A stretch of DNA of 50,262 nucleotides from Planctomycetota bacterium (GCA_029936315.1 JAPYTD010000013.1:35017-85278), one strand, 5' to 3'; positions 33,794-43,810 are shown, counted from the stretch's first letter. The notes: generated from the letters alone by a model not told the origin. Numbers and translations are program-made.

Positions 33794-36666
33794 TACCTCT
33801 TCTCGTCGCGAGCCGTTTCGGCCGCGACCAGGTAGCGGCCGGCGATGCCTTGGCGAACGCCGGCCGGCATATGCTCGGTCACGATGCCATAGTCCTGGCC
33901 GCTAACGGTGCGCATCACGGCAGAGCACAGCACCCACAACCGCGGGTGCTCGACCTCGACCATCAGGCGCGCCAGTTCTGGCACGGCCGACATGTTGGCA
34001 TCGCTGGCGAAGTCCTCAAGGCCCAACGTCGTGGCTACGTCCTTGCCACGCAATGCACCGAGCAGCCACTGCCATTGGGCGATGTCCTTGTTCTTGCGCC
34101 ACCAGGCTTCGATGACGGTCACGCGATCGGTAACACTTTGCAGGTCAACGCCAGTCGCGCCTTCCAGCAACGCCACCGTTTGCGCAGCGAACTTCGGTTT
34201 GCGCAGCAGGTCCATCAAGTCCGGCACATTGAGCGGATCCTGATAGAGCGCCAGCAACAACACCAACTCGGCGCGGATCCGCTCGTCCTTGGCGAGCGGA
34301 ATCTGACGACGCAACGCCGGCACGGCCATCGGCGCGCCCTGACGCTGCAGGTGGAGCCTGGCGAGCCTGCCGAGGGCCTTGCCGTGACCGAGCACCGCGA
34401 ACTCGGCGAGCAGGTGCGCTGCCCGAGGGTCGCGCAGCTCACCGAGACCGCGCAGCGCGGCTTCCTTGTCGTCCTGATTGGGCGACGCCATGGACTGCTG
34501 CAATACCGAGAACGCCAACTGACCGCCAACGCGGCCAACCGAACGCATGCAGTCACGACGCAGGTCGGGGTCTGTGCCCTGGGCCGCGATCATGTCGATC
34601 AGGGGTCTGCTGGCGATCGCAACGCGCAGGTGACCGCACGCAAAGACCGCCGCGCGCTGCACGTCGAAGTCTTTGTCGGCGAGCATTTCCACCAGCACCG
34701 GCGCGGCGCGCGGGTCGCGCACCGAAACCACCTCGTCGACCGCGGCGCGGCGCACGAGCGCGCGTTCGTCCTTGAGGGCACTGAGCACGGCATCGGGGCC
34801 AAGCACGTTAAAGATCGACCTGACCGCTTCGCGACCGCCGCCGTCCATGCTGACCGCCATTGCGAGGCAATCGCGCCAAACGGCATCGCCCGGGGCTCCA
34901 GCTGCCATTTCGAGCAACTGCAGGTCAGCCGCAGCCAGCTTCGGCAGAGCCTTCAGCGCGGCAATGATGGCGACGCCATCCTTCTCGCGCACGATCTCGC
35001 GCCGGTCTGCGTGGCCAATCAGGAAGCCAATCGCACGCAGTTGCATCTCGCTGCCCCACGTCGACCAGCCGCGCACGACGTGCTCAAAAAATCGCTGAGC
35101 GCGCGCAACTTCGCTCTTGTGGGTGCGACGCCACTCTTGCTCGGCGCGCCAGAACGCGACGCGATCAGGTTGCTCGGCAGCCACGCGGTACATTTGCCAC
35201 AGTTCCGCATCGACGAGGGCGTCGATCGAACGCACCATGCTATCGAAGGCGAGATGGGCACGCTCGGTGACTGACACGCTGCTGCGACCGCCACTGACGC
35301 GTAATTCCAGCGAACGAACCCGCGGCAGCGCGCTTTGGACGCGCATGGCCGTCGCGTTGCCATAGCCATCCCGCTCGAGCGAGCGCACGAGTGCGAGCAT
35401 CTGCTCGGAAGTCAACAGTACCTCAAGCGCATTGGCCATCGGCGCGGCGCTCGCCATGTGTTCGCCAAGGACACGCACGCGGCGGCCTTCTTGGCGCAGG
35501 ATGAGCACGGCGCTACCGGCGTTATTCTCGTCGATGGTGATGCGCGAGCGCACGCCGAGGAACGTGTTCTTCTGCTCGCGCCACCAGTTGCGCCACGACA
35601 GGGCCTTTTGGCCGGTGATCATGCGACCGGTGTGGCGCAGCAGCCGTTGCTCAGCCGGATTGCGCAGCATGTCAATGTTGGGCACAAACGCCGTCGGCTC
35701 GACGACCAACAGCAAGGCGTCAACCAGGCCGACATCCGGCAATTCACGGCCCTCGCCGGGAGCGGCACGATAGAGCAAGTCCGCGAGCGGCACTGCGGCC
35801 AGCACACGCGTCAGTGCTTCGGGCGCGAGCAGACGCTTCGACAACGGCTCAAGCAGCTCAGCCGGCAACACGGTCTCACCGCTCCTCTGCCCGATCTGCG
35901 CCAATGCAAACGCGGCGTACACGTAGCTACGATCGACGACCGGGGCGGCGACTCGCTTCTGGAGCGTTTCGACCGCTTCGCCACCAACGCGAATCAGCGC
36001 GAGGCAAGCCGCGGCAGCGAGGGCCGGATCCTTCGACAACAATTCGACCAGGCGCACGGATGCCGCGGCATCACCGATTGCCTGCAAGAGATCGACGGCG
36101 CGCAGGCGCAGGTCGAGCGATTGCTCGCGCGACAACGACACCACAAACGGAAAGTCGTCCTTGGTGCAGAGCGGCCCGAGCACGGCGATCGCCTGACGAC
36201 GAACTGCCGGAATGCGCGCACGCATGCACTGCTTCAGCGACTGCTTGGCATCCGCCCCTTTGAGCACGGCCATCGTCTCGATGACCGATCGCGTCGCCCC
36301 GGCGCACGGCCGCGCAAGCAGCTGGAACAACAACTCGTCGGCGACTCGCGCCGTGCCAGAAACGCGACCGAATCGGCGCGCGACCGGCATCAGGTTCTTC
36401 ATCTCCGTAGCACGCGCGGTGCGTACGACCTGCAGAATCAGCTCCTCGATCCTTGGATAGGCCCGCCCCATCTCTTCGAGTTTGGCATCAACCTTGACGC
36501 GAGGACCCGACATCTCGATGAGGTCGCGACGGAATCGTTCGATCTCCTTGAGTGGCCGAGCCTCGGCGGCTTTGGCAGCTGCCGGCTTCTTCGGGGGCAG
36601 TTTGAGATCGCTACCAGGAAACACCTGGGGCATCAAAGACAAGAGAAGGGTAGCAGCGAGGGTCAT
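33793..36666 (-). CDS. Large exported HEAT-repeat protein
   Basis: The 957-aa protein begins with a short signal peptide (LAATLLLSLMPQVFPG). HEAT-like repeats fill about 80-300 and again 600-850; examples are IPAVRRQAIAVLGPL, VRRAAVDEVVSVRDPRAAPVLVEML, in part, and AALRGLGELRDPRAAHLLAEF. The middle (about 370-600) has a beta-containing region around SRITIDENNAGSAVLILRQ, then helices. Such solenoids bind proteins; no enzyme motif is seen. It heads a gene string leading into moxR/bat and is divergent from a transporter gene 183 bases away. Confidence 0.75.
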   Translation of the reverse strand: MTLAATLLLSLMPQVFPGSDLKLPPKKPAAAKAAEARPLKEIERFRRDLIEMSGPRVKVDAKLEEMGRAYPRIEELILQVVRTARATEMKNLMPVARRFGRVSGTARVADELLFQLLARPCAGATRSVIETMAVLKGADAKQSLKQCMRARIPAVRRQAIAVLGPLCTKDDFPFVVSLSREQSLDLRLRAVDLLQAIGDAAASVRLVELLSKDPALAAAACLALIRVGGEAVETLQKRVAAPVVDRSYVYAAFALAQIGQRSGETVLPAELLEPLSKRLLAPEALTRVLAAVPLADLLYRAAPGEGRELPDVGLVDALLLVVEPTAFVPNIDMLRNPAEQRLLRHTGRMITGQKALSWRNWWREQKNTFLGVRSRITIDENNAGSAVLILRQEGRRVRVLGEHMASAAPMANALEVLLTSEQMLALVRSLERDGYGNATAMRVQSALPRVRSLELRVSGGRSSVSVTERAHLAFDSMVRSIDALVDAELWQMYRVAAEQPDRVAFWRAEQEWRRTHKSEVARAQRFFEHVVRGWSTWGSEMQLRAIGFLIGHADRREIVREKDGVAIIAALKALPKLAAADLQLLEMAAGAPGDAVWRDCLAMAVSMDGGGREAVRSIFNVLGPDAVLSALKDERALVRRAAVDEVVSVRDPRAAPVLVEMLADKDFDVQRAAVFACGHLRVAIASRPLIDMIAAQGTDPDLRRDCMRSVGRVGGQLAFSVLQQSMASPNQDDKEAALRGLGELRDPRAAHLLAEFAVLGHGKALGRLARLHLQRQGAPMAVPALRRQIPLAKDERIRAELVLLLALYQDPLNVPDLMDLLRKPKFAAQTVALLEGATGVDLQSVTDRVTVIEAWWRKNKDIAQWQWLLGALRGKDVATTLGLEDFASDANMSAVPELARLMVEVEHPRLWVLCSAVMRTVSGQDYGIVTEHMPAGVRQGIAGRYLVAAETARDEKR

Positions 36667-36849
36667 TGGGCAGGACCGCGATGTAACGACTCCAGCGGGG
36701 TGGAACCGGCGTCGGAAGAGGGTGCCGCATCATAGCTACCCGACTGGACTTGACCACCGCAGGCTGACGAAGTGAGGTCAAACGCCATAACAACAGGCCG
36801 ATGAATCGCTTGCCGAAAGGAATTCGCAAACAGCCGGGCGTGATCCAGC

Positions 36850-37803
36850 TTGCATCCGAACTCGGCAGTCGCACAGTCCGCCACCTTGCCCTCCACGTTG
36901 CGAGTCCACTTGGCGCTGATCACGGTCTCCGTGCTGTTCGGCGCCCACTATGTCTTTACGAAGCAGATCCTCGCCCACATCCCGGCAACCTCGTGGGTGT
37001 TCTTCCGCATCGGCGCCGCGACCGTGCTGCTCGTGCCATTGGCGATGTGGTTGCGCCGGCAACGAGGCATGCCAGGTGCCCGAACATGGTTGGCGCTCGG
37101 CGTCGCATCGTTGTTTGGGGTCGTGCTCAACCAGATCCTGTTCACCGAGGGCATGGTTCTGACGACGCCCGAACACTCCGCCATCGTCAACTCGTGCATC
37201 CCAATGTGGACCCTGATCGTCGCGACCATCGCCGGACAAGAACGGCTCCATCGTCGTAAGGTGCTGGCGATCGTGTCGGCGCTCGCAGGCGTGCTCTACT
37301 TGCTAGGCCTCGACCGCATCCTGTTTGGCGAGGGTGAGGGCTTTGGAGGCGACACTCTCGTCGGCGACTTGCTGACCGCTGGCAACGGCATCGCGTTTGC
37401 AATCCATCTCGTCATGATGCGCCGCATCGCGCGCAACCTCGATCCATGGACCGCGACGGCGATCCTATTCGTGCAGGGCACCATCATGATCGGCCTGTGG
37501 AGCGGCCCGAGCATCGCGACCGAACACGTCGAGAAGGCGTTCCTGCCGCCGGTTCTGTGGTTTGCGCTCTACACGATTCTGGTGTCGACCGTGCTGGTCT
37601 ACCTCCTCAACACGTGGGCACTGCGGCACACGCACAGTTCCAACGTTGCGCTCTACATCAACGTGCAGCCGATCGTCGCGGCGACGCTCAACTACGCGAT
37701 GGGAGCGCCGGCACCGGGACATCGCTTCTACGTCGCCCTCGGCCTGGTCGCGTTCGGCCTGTGGCTCCAGACGAGCGCCAGCCGCAATCGCGCGCCGGGA
37801 TAG
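36850..37803 (+). CDS. EamA/DMT-family transporter
   Basis: The 317-aa membrane protein has about ten helices arranged as two EamA repeats, the first from LRVHLALITVSVLFGAHYVFTK, in part, the second from TLVGDLLTAGNGIAFAIHLVMM, in part. DMT proteins export amino acids, nucleobases or other metabolites; the substrate cannot be told. The start is uncertain: the frame opens with a TTG at 36850 without a ribosome site, and another TTG lies a few codons later, before the first helix. Confidence 0.8.
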   Translation: MHPNSAVAQSATLPSTLRVHLALITVSVLFGAHYVFTKQILAHIPATSWVFFRIGAATVLLVPLAMWLRRQRGMPGARTWLALGVASLFGVVLNQILFTEGMVLTTPEHSAIVNSCIPMWTLIVATIAGQERLHRRKVLAIVSALAGVLYLLGLDRILFGEGEGFGGDTLVGDLLTAGNGIAFAIHLVMMRRIARNLDPWTATAILFVQGTIMIGLWSGPSIATEHVEKAFLPPVLWFALYTILVSTVLVYLLNTWALRHTHSSNVALYINVQPIVAATLNYAMGAPAPGHRFYVALGLVAFGLWLQTSASRNRAPG

Positions 37804-37855
37804 CTCACCAGGGCTAGTGGTTTTGGCGGGCGTTCGGGTAGCCTGTTCGCCCCCA

Positions 37856-39172
37856 ATGAGCGAATTGACCACAGAGCTGAGCCCCGGACAGATCCTCGAA
37901 CTGCGCACCGAACGCCTGGCATTTGGTGGATCAACGATCGCCCGGCACGAAGGACGAGCTGTATTCGTCGACTTCGCCGCCCCGAATGAACTGGTTCGCG
38001 TCGAGATCACCGACGTCGAAAAGACCTTCGCACGCGCCAAGGTTGTCGAAGTGGTCGAGCCATCGGCGGACCGCGTCGAACCCAAGTGCCAGCACTTCGG
38101 TGAATGCGGCGGCTGCAACTACCAACACGTCAGCTACGAGGCCCAGATCGCGGCGAAGAGCGAGTTCGTGTTCGACGCGCTGACGCGCATCGGCAAGTTC
38201 GATGACACCGAGCCCATTGTCGTGCATCACGCGGAGCCATGGAACTACCGTTCGCGCACGCAACTGAAGCTGAAGGCCACAGCCGGCACCCGCCCAGATG
38301 GCACGCGTGGCCGCATCGACAAGAAGATGCGCCGACAACTCAAGGCAAAAGCCGAAGCCAAGGCACAAGCCGGCATCCCCCAGCCAGAAGAATCTGGCGC
38401 GCCGCGCGAACCCGTCGTCGGCTACCACTACGGCGGCTCCAACAAGGTACTCAACATCAAGCAGTGCCCAGTGCTGGCGCCGGACCTGGAGCAAGGCATC
38501 GAAACAATCCGCACCGCGATCACCGGCATGCATCCGCGCGACTGGCCCTACCAGATCGAAGGTTCGTGCGGCATCGATGGCGCGTCGTACTCGCCCGACC
38601 TCCCGGGCATGCGCAAGGATCTGGTCGAACATGAGGTGCTCGGCTTCCGCTACCTGATCGAGCCGGAGAGCTTCTTCCAGGGCAACCGCCACCTCGTGCA
38701 TCGCCTCGTCGAAGTCGCGATGGGCGAAGAGCAGGGCGCACTCGCGTTTGACCTCTACGCTGGCGTGGGGCTGTTCTCGCTACCGCTGAGCAAGCGCTTC
38801 GAACGCGTCATCTCGGTCGAAGATGAGCGCCGCGCCTGCACACTCGGCCGCGTCAACGTCAAGACGAACAAGTGCAACAACGTGCACTACCAAAGGCGCA
38901 CGACTGAGCAGTTCTTGCAGAGCAACAAGGAACGCCCGGACCTCGTGCTGATGGATCCGCCGCGCCTCGGCGCCAAGCCAGCGATCCCGATGCTGCTCAA
39001 GTTGCGGGCCAGGCGCATGGTCTACGTATCTTGCGATCCACAGACGCTGGCGCGCGACCTGCGCACGCTCGTCGACGGCGGCTACGAACTCGAGAGTGTT
39101 GAGGCGCTCGACATGTTCCCGCAGACCTACCACGTCGAAGCGGTTGCGAAGCTGCGTCACAAGGACGACTAG
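37856..39172 (+). CDS. RlmD/TrmA-type RNA m5U methyltransferase
   Basis: The 438-aa enzyme is a SAM-dependent uracil-C5 methyltransferase. An N-terminal TRAM-like domain is followed by iron-sulfur ligands C78-x5-C84-x2-C87 and C204 (RumA-type 4Fe-4S). The SAM motif is FDLYAGVGLFSLPL, and the active site is VLMDPPRLG with the nucleophile in VYVSCDPQTLARDL. A Lys/Ala/Gln-rich insertion of about 35 residues (151-186, KKMRRQLKAKAEAKAQ) interrupts the domain before C204. The substrate base (23S U1939, U747 or tRNA U54) cannot be assigned. The ATG at 37856 gives a family-like start; the frame upstream overlaps the transporter. Confidence 0.88.
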   Translation: MSELTTELSPGQILELRTERLAFGGSTIARHEGRAVFVDFAAPNELVRVEITDVEKTFARAKVVEVVEPSADRVEPKCQHFGECGGCNYQHVSYEAQIAAKSEFVFDALTRIGKFDDTEPIVVHHAEPWNYRSRTQLKLKATAGTRPDGTRGRIDKKMRRQLKAKAEAKAQAGIPQPEESGAPREPVVGYHYGGSNKVLNIKQCPVLAPDLEQGIETIRTAITGMHPRDWPYQIEGSCGIDGASYSPDLPGMRKDLVEHEVLGFRYLIEPESFFQGNRHLVHRLVEVAMGEEQGALAFDLYAGVGLFSLPLSKRFERVISVEDERRACTLGRVNVKTNKCNNVHYQRRTTEQFLQSNKERPDLVLMDPPRLGAKPAIPMLLKLRARRMVYVSCDPQTLARDLRTLVDGGYELESVEALDMFPQTYHVEAVAKLRHKDD

Positions 39173-39981
39173 TGGTCGAAACGCGCACGGTTCTGGCCGG
39201 TGCACCGGATGGCGGCGAACCAGCGAAACTTGCCGTGCACACAATCGGCCAGGGCCCACTCGCCGTCCTGATCCATGGCTTCCCGCTCGACCACCGCATG
39301 TGGCTCGACGTGATGCACTCAGAACTCAACAAGCGCCGCACGCTGTGTGCGATCGACCTGCGCGGCCATGGGCAATCCCCGTGGCGCGGCGACGAAACAC
39401 ACACGATGGAGCGCCTGGCGGACGACGTTGCGGCAGTCATCGACAGCCTGAGCACGGTGCCTGTCGATGTCTGTGGCCTGAGCATGGGTGGCTACGTGGC
39501 GTTCGCGCTGCACGCACGGCATCGAGAACGCATTCGTTCGCTGGTGCTAACCAACACGCGAGCCGCAGCCGACACCGATGCGCAGCGTGCTGCTCGCGAC
39601 ACGAGCATGCAAACGGTCCAGACGTCAGGTCGTTCGGCCGTCGCCGACGCCATGCTACCAAAACTCTTGGGACCTGACGCCAGCGACACGCAGCGCGCCC
39701 AACTGCGCGAGATGATCGAATCCGTGCCTGTCGCATCGATCGTCGCCGACCAACGTGGCCTGCAACAACGCAAAGACCGCCGCCCCGAGCTAGCCAGCAT
39801 CACCATTCCAACACTCGTGATCGCCGGGGACCAAGACGTCATCATCCCACCAGCCGAAGCCGAGTTGATGGCGCGCGAAATCCCCAACGCCCAACTGCAC
39901 GTCGTCACCGGCACCGGCCACATGTCGCCAATGGAAAACGCCACCGCCTGGAGCTCCGCAGTCACGACGCTCTGGACCTAA
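39172..39981 (+). CDS. Alpha/beta hydrolase
   Basis: The 269-aa protein has the alpha/beta-hydrolase fold: oxyanion HGFPLDHRMW, the nucleophile elbow GLSMG with Ser104, an acid at VIAGDQDVI and the catalytic His in GTGHMSPMENA. It belongs to the broad carboxylesterase/lactonase group related to 3-oxoadipate enol-lactonase and BioH; the substrate is unknown. It starts with GTG one base into the methyltransferase stop (TAGTG), so the two are coupled. Confidence 0.88.
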   Translation: MVETRTVLAGAPDGGEPAKLAVHTIGQGPLAVLIHGFPLDHRMWLDVMHSELNKRRTLCAIDLRGHGQSPWRGDETHTMERLADDVAAVIDSLSTVPVDVCGLSMGGYVAFALHARHRERIRSLVLTNTRAAADTDAQRAARDTSMQTVQTSGRSAVADAMLPKLLGPDASDTQRAQLREMIESVPVASIVADQRGLQQRKDRRPELASITIPTLVIAGDQDVIIPPAEAELMAREIPNAQLHVVTGTGHMSPMENATAWSSAVTTLWT

Positions 39982-40004
39982 GGGCCAGTTCGGTGCCGGG
40001 ACAC

Positions 40005-40628
40005 CTAGGGCAGGCCTAGGCCTGCGACTTCGATGCGGCCGCAGTGGGCTTCGCCGGCTTTGGTGAGCATGCCGGCCTTCTTGCCGATGAAGGTGACGGT
40101 GACTTCGGCGCGGCAGGCCAGGCCGAGCACTTCGCCGGTATCGCCGTGCAGGCCGGATGGAATGTCGATGCTGAGCTTAGGGCCGGTCGCGGAGTTGAAT
40201 AGCTCAACCCACGAACGGGCTGGGTCGCGCAGTTCTCGGTCGAGACCGGTTCCGAAGAGGGCGTCAATCCAGACTGCGCCGGAATGCTCCGAGATGTCCG
40301 GCGCCTGGCCGACGCGAATGCTGGCTCCTGCGTTGTGGAGGATCTTCAGCTGCAAGGCAGCGTCGGGCGACTCTTGGGGGTCTGGTTCGCCGAGTAGGTG
40401 CAACGCACAACGGGCAAAACCAAGATGGCGCGCGACCGCGAGGCCATCGCCGCCGTTGTTGCCATTGCCGCACAGAATCACGAAGCGCGAACCGAGGGTG
40501 CGAGCGACGTCGGCAACGCCTCGCGCGGCATTCTCCATCAGGAGCACGGTCGGCATGCCGAAGCGGTCGACGGCTTCTTGGTCGATGGCTCGCGCTTCGG
40601 CGACGGACAGCACGCGTTCCTTGGTCAT
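40005..40628 (-). CDS. nnrE: NAD(P)H-hydrate epimerase
   Basis: The 207-aa protein has the YjeF N-terminal domain: the loop NGNNGGDGLAVARHL, the catalytic Asp in WIDALFGTGL and SIDIPSGLHGDTG. It epimerises damaged NAD(P)H hydrates so a dehydratase can repair them. Only the epimerase half is present; the dehydratase NnrD, often fused, must be elsewhere or missing. The ATG at 40628 is two bases after the recG stop, with GAGG seven bases upstream. Confidence 0.9.
   Translation of the reverse strand: MTKERVLSVAEARAIDQEAVDRFGMPTVLLMENAARGVADVARTLGSRFVILCGNGNNGGDGLAVARHLGFARCALHLLGEPDPQESPDAALQLKILHNAGASIRVGQAPDISEHSGAVWIDALFGTGLDRELRDPARSWVELFNSATGPKLSIDIPSGLHGDTGEVLGLACRAEVTVTFIGKKAGMLTKAGEAHCGRIEVAGLGLP
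40010..40025. terminator. Palindrome at convergent gene ends
   Basis: GCAGGCCTAGGCCTGC is a perfect 16-bp palindrome (stem of 6 with CTAG loop) in the last codons of nnrE, near the convergent end of the hydrolase gene. It contains CCTAGG, which is also present at 40004-40009. It could be a shared end signal; no T-run follows. Confidence 0.3.
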
Positions 40629-40630
40629 GA

Positions 40631-42613
40631 TCAATCCTCGCTACGAACGGCCTTGCGCACCTGCAACAACAGCTCGAGGTCTTCGACGGGATCCAACGCC
40701 CGCAGGGTGGAAAAGCCACTTTGCTGCGTTCCGAGTAATTCACCGCTGCCGCGCAGGGCGAGGTCGCGCTCGGCCAATTCGAAGCCGTTGGTCGTTGCGC
40801 AAATCGCGGCCACGCGGTCGGTTCTTGGGCCGCACAACAAAGCAATGCCGCGCCTTCTACCACGTCCGACGCGACCGCGCACCTGATGCAGCGTCGCGAT
40901 GCCAAAGCGGTCAGCGGACACAATCACAACGAGCGTCGCTTCGGGAACGTCGAGGCCAACCTCGAGCACGGTCGTGCCAACCAGGACATCGACGATGCCT
41001 TCGCGGAACAGCGCCAACGCACGTTGCCGCTCACTGGCTTTGACGCGCCCGTGCACCAGCGCGCAACGAAACTTTTTCTGCAGCGACTCGTGCACGCGCA
41101 TCACGCCGCCTTTCTCACCCTCTTCGCCAACGGCAGGGCAAACGACGAATACGCGACCTTCGCGCTTGACGGCTCTCTCGATGCTCCTCAGAACGCGAAA
41201 CCATTTTTCGGCTGGCACGTGGAAGGCGCGCACGGCCTCGCGGCCGGCAGGACGGCTCTTCAGCGTGACGACATCGAGGTCGCCAAACAACACCAGCGCC
41301 ATGGTGCGCGGGATCGGCGTTGCCGTCATCACCAGCACATGCGGGTTGTCGCCCTTGTGCACTAGTTGCATGCGCTGCCTGACCCCGAAGCGGTGTTGTT
41401 CGTCGACGACCACAAGACCGAGGCCCGGCAGCTTGTCGTCACCCGTCAACAGCGCGTGGGTTCCAAACACAATGCGCGCCCCCGCGGTCGGCAGTTTGCA
41501 GCGGTGCGTCGCCGTGTGCAACGCAACGTCGACGCTGGTGCCCTTCAGCCACTTGGACACAGACGCATAGTGTTGCTCCGCGAGCAACTCGGTAGGCGCC
41601 AAGAACGCGACCATCTTGCCCTCCGCACAGACCGCGAGACTCACCGCGATCGCCACCGCAGTCTTGCCGGTGCCAACGTCTCCCTGCAACAATACGCCCA
41701 TCGCCCCGGGCCCCGCCAAACGCCGCCACAACGCCGCTACGGCCTGATGCTGATCGTCGGTCAACGTGTACGGAATGCGCTGAAGGATGCGCTCGGCCAT
41801 CGCGTCATCGACCGGGAACGACGCCGCCGCGCGTTGTTGCCGGGCGCGCCTGGCCCGCTCCACCGCCTCGAACAACTTGATCGCCTCGCGCACCGCAAAG
41901 TGTCGACGCGCGTGTTCATGCTCGGCGACATCCTTGGGTCGGTGCATCGCAAGCAACAATTGCTGCGGCGACAAGGTCAGCTCTTCTAAGCCTACCGGCA
42001 ACTCGGGCAGCATCACGCGCTGCCAATGCAAGCCATCGAGCACCAACTGGATCCACTGCTGCATGCGCGCCGAAGAGACGCCCTCGACTTCGGGATAACG
42101 CAGCTGCACTTCGCCATCAGCGACCGCCCCCACCGGCAGGACCTTGGCAGCCTGCAGCACGAATCGCTTGCCTTTTTTCTGAAGCGTGCCCTCGACTTTG
42201 CGCAGCTGGCCAACGGTGTAGTTCTTCTTTAGCCACGGCTGGTTGAAGAACGCCGCCTGGAACGTGCTCGAGTCTTCGCACACAAACGTAATGGTCACCA
42301 TCGCTCGGCGACCCGGCAGCCATGACAGCCCGACACTTCGCACTTCGCCGGTCATGCGCACCAGCTCGCCGAGCGACTGTTCGTCGGGAGCCACGAGTTC
42401 GCGCAGCGCCCGGTAGCGACGCGGAAAAAAGGTCGCAAGGTCGAACACAGTGGCGACAGATACATTCGCGAGACGACTCGCGACCGTCGGGCCAATCCCA
42501 GCCAACTCGGTCACCGGCGCGTCCGGTGACAGGTTGTCGGCGCGCACAGGTGCGGCAGCAGCCGCCTTCTTGGCGCCGCCATCGACGAACTCAGACTGGA
42601 CCGATCGAGTCAT
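40631..42613 (-). CDS. recG: ATP-dependent DNA helicase RecG
   Basis: The 660-aa helicase reverses stalled forks and branch-migrates Holliday junctions. An OB/wedge domain is at about 80-170 and the Walker A GDVGTGKT at 311-318. The DEAD-type box is VVVDEQHRFGVRQR, followed by VMTATPIPRTMAL and QVRGRVGRG in the second helicase domain. The length is slightly below the common 680-700. It is divergent from the pyrophosphorylase gene, with 39-63 bases between them, and precedes nnrE. Confidence 0.95.
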   Translation of the reverse strand: MTRSVQSEFVDGGAKKAAAAAPVRADNLSPDAPVTELAGIGPTVASRLANVSVATVFDLATFFPRRYRALRELVAPDEQSLGELVRMTGEVRSVGLSWLPGRRAMVTITFVCEDSSTFQAAFFNQPWLKKNYTVGQLRKVEGTLQKKGKRFVLQAAKVLPVGAVADGEVQLRYPEVEGVSSARMQQWIQLVLDGLHWQRVMLPELPVGLEELTLSPQQLLLAMHRPKDVAEHEHARRHFAVREAIKLFEAVERARRARQQRAAASFPVDDAMAERILQRIPYTLTDDQHQAVAALWRRLAGPGAMGVLLQGDVGTGKTAVAIAVSLAVCAEGKMVAFLAPTELLAEQHYASVSKWLKGTSVDVALHTATHRCKLPTAGARIVFGTHALLTGDDKLPGLGLVVVDEQHRFGVRQRMQLVHKGDNPHVLVMTATPIPRTMALVLFGDLDVVTLKSRPAGREAVRAFHVPAEKWFRVLRSIERAVKREGRVFVVCPAVGEEGEKGGVMRVHESLQKKFRCALVHGRVKASERQRALALFREGIVDVLVGTTVLEVGLDVPEATLVVIVSADRFGIATLHQVRGRVGRGRRRGIALLCGPRTDRVAAICATTNGFELAERDLALRGSGELLGTQQSGFSTLRALDPVEDLELLLQVRKAVRSED

Positions 42614-42652
42614 GAACTAACGGTGTAGCCGACGCAGGCTCGCCACGCGACG

Positions 42653-43810
42653 TTGCCTGCGCTACGTTGTGCCGGCTTGAACGAGCTCACTGAGCAGCAA
42701 CACTTGGAACTGCAACGCTACGGCTTCGATGCCGAACTACAGCGTCGCTGGCAAAAGGACATCGCCGATGGCCGCCTGAGCAAGGCGACCAACGCCGTCG
42801 GTGGTGACTTGCTCGTTCCGCCACCGGGTTCCGTGAAGAAGCAGCCGGGTATCAGCACCAAGGCCCACCGAGAGCTCGAAGAACTTGGCCGCGAGGCCAT
42901 TGCCAATGGCCAACTCGGTGTCGTCGTGCTCAACGGCGGCATGGCGACGCGCTTTGGTGGGGTCGTCAAGGGCATCGTGCGCGTGCTCGGCAAGTCGCGA
43001 ACCTTTCTGGGCCTGGCGGTTGAAGACGTGCTCATGCACCGCAAGCAGAGTGGCGGCCACGTGCCGTTGTTCTGTATGAACAGTTTCGCAACCGAACAGG
43101 CTTCCAAGTCACACTTTGCGGACCACGCCCAGTTCGGGCTCACCAAGCACTGCATCGAGCACTTCAACCAGTTCGTCGGCGTGCGCATGACCAAGTCCGG
43201 CGAGCTGTTCGAGACGGAAGACGGCCTGGCGTCGCCCTACGGTCCCGGCCACGGTGACTTCCCGTCCGCGTTCCGCAGGAGCGGCTGCCTCAAGCGCTTC
43301 CTCGACGGGGGCGGCCGCTACCTGTTGGTGCGCAACGTCGACAACCTCGGCGCCCGCATCGATGCGGGCGTACTCGGCCACCACATCTTGAGCGGCAACG
43401 AGATGACTGTCGAGTTGGCGCCGAAGTGGCCCGATGATGTCGGCGGTTCGCCGTTCCACTACCTCGGTCGCACCCAGTTGATCGAACAACTGCGCTACCC
43501 GAAAGGCTTCGACCCCAACGTCGTCGACGTGTTCAACACCAACACGTTCACGTTCACGGCCACCGCACTCGATCGCGAGTTCGATCTGGGCTGGTACTAC
43601 GTCGAGAAGAAGGTCGACGACCGCGACGCCGTGCAAGTCGAACATCTGATCGGAGAGATGACCGCGCACTTGTCGACCAACTTCCTGCAGATACGCCGCA
43701 ATGGCCGCCACACACGGTTCTTGCCCCTGAAGACGCCGGATGACCTGGAGTCCGCGCTCGAAGAGATTGCCGATATCTACGACGGCACTGACGAAGAAGA
43801 CGATATCTAG
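42653..43810 (+). CDS. UDPGP-type UTP--sugar-1-phosphate uridylyltransferase
   Basis: The 385-aa protein belongs to the eukaryote-like UDPGP family that makes UDP-glucose or UDP-GlcNAc. The nucleotide loop reads VVVLNGGMATRFGGVVKGIV, a variant of the usual GGxGTRLG...PK. NVDNLGARIDAGVLGHH, MTVELAPK and FNTNTFTF fit the family. The C-terminus is very acidic. The start is uncertain: TTG at 42653 opens the frame, but a TTG at 42677 (LNELTEQQHLELQRYGFD) fits homologues better. The sugar cannot be assigned. Confidence 0.82.
   Translation: MPALRCAGLNELTEQQHLELQRYGFDAELQRRWQKDIADGRLSKATNAVGGDLLVPPPGSVKKQPGISTKAHRELEELGREAIANGQLGVVVLNGGMATRFGGVVKGIVRVLGKSRTFLGLAVEDVLMHRKQSGGHVPLFCMNSFATEQASKSHFADHAQFGLTKHCIEHFNQFVGVRMTKSGELFETEDGLASPYGPGHGDFPSAFRRSGCLKRFLDGGGRYLLVRNVDNLGARIDAGVLGHHILSGNEMTVELAPKWPDDVGGSPFHYLGRTQLIEQLRYPKGFDPNVVDVFNTNTFTFTATALDREFDLGWYYVEKKVDDRDAVQVEHLIGEMTAHLSTNFLQIRRNGRHTRFLPLKTPDDLESALEEIADIYDGTDEEDDI

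Noticed and set aside
33850..36735. Two long plus-strand frames (474 and 466 codons) opposite the HEAT protein gene
   Set aside because: Antisense shadows of a clear HEAT-repeat gene; composition is typical of reverse-complement reading and no motif is seen.
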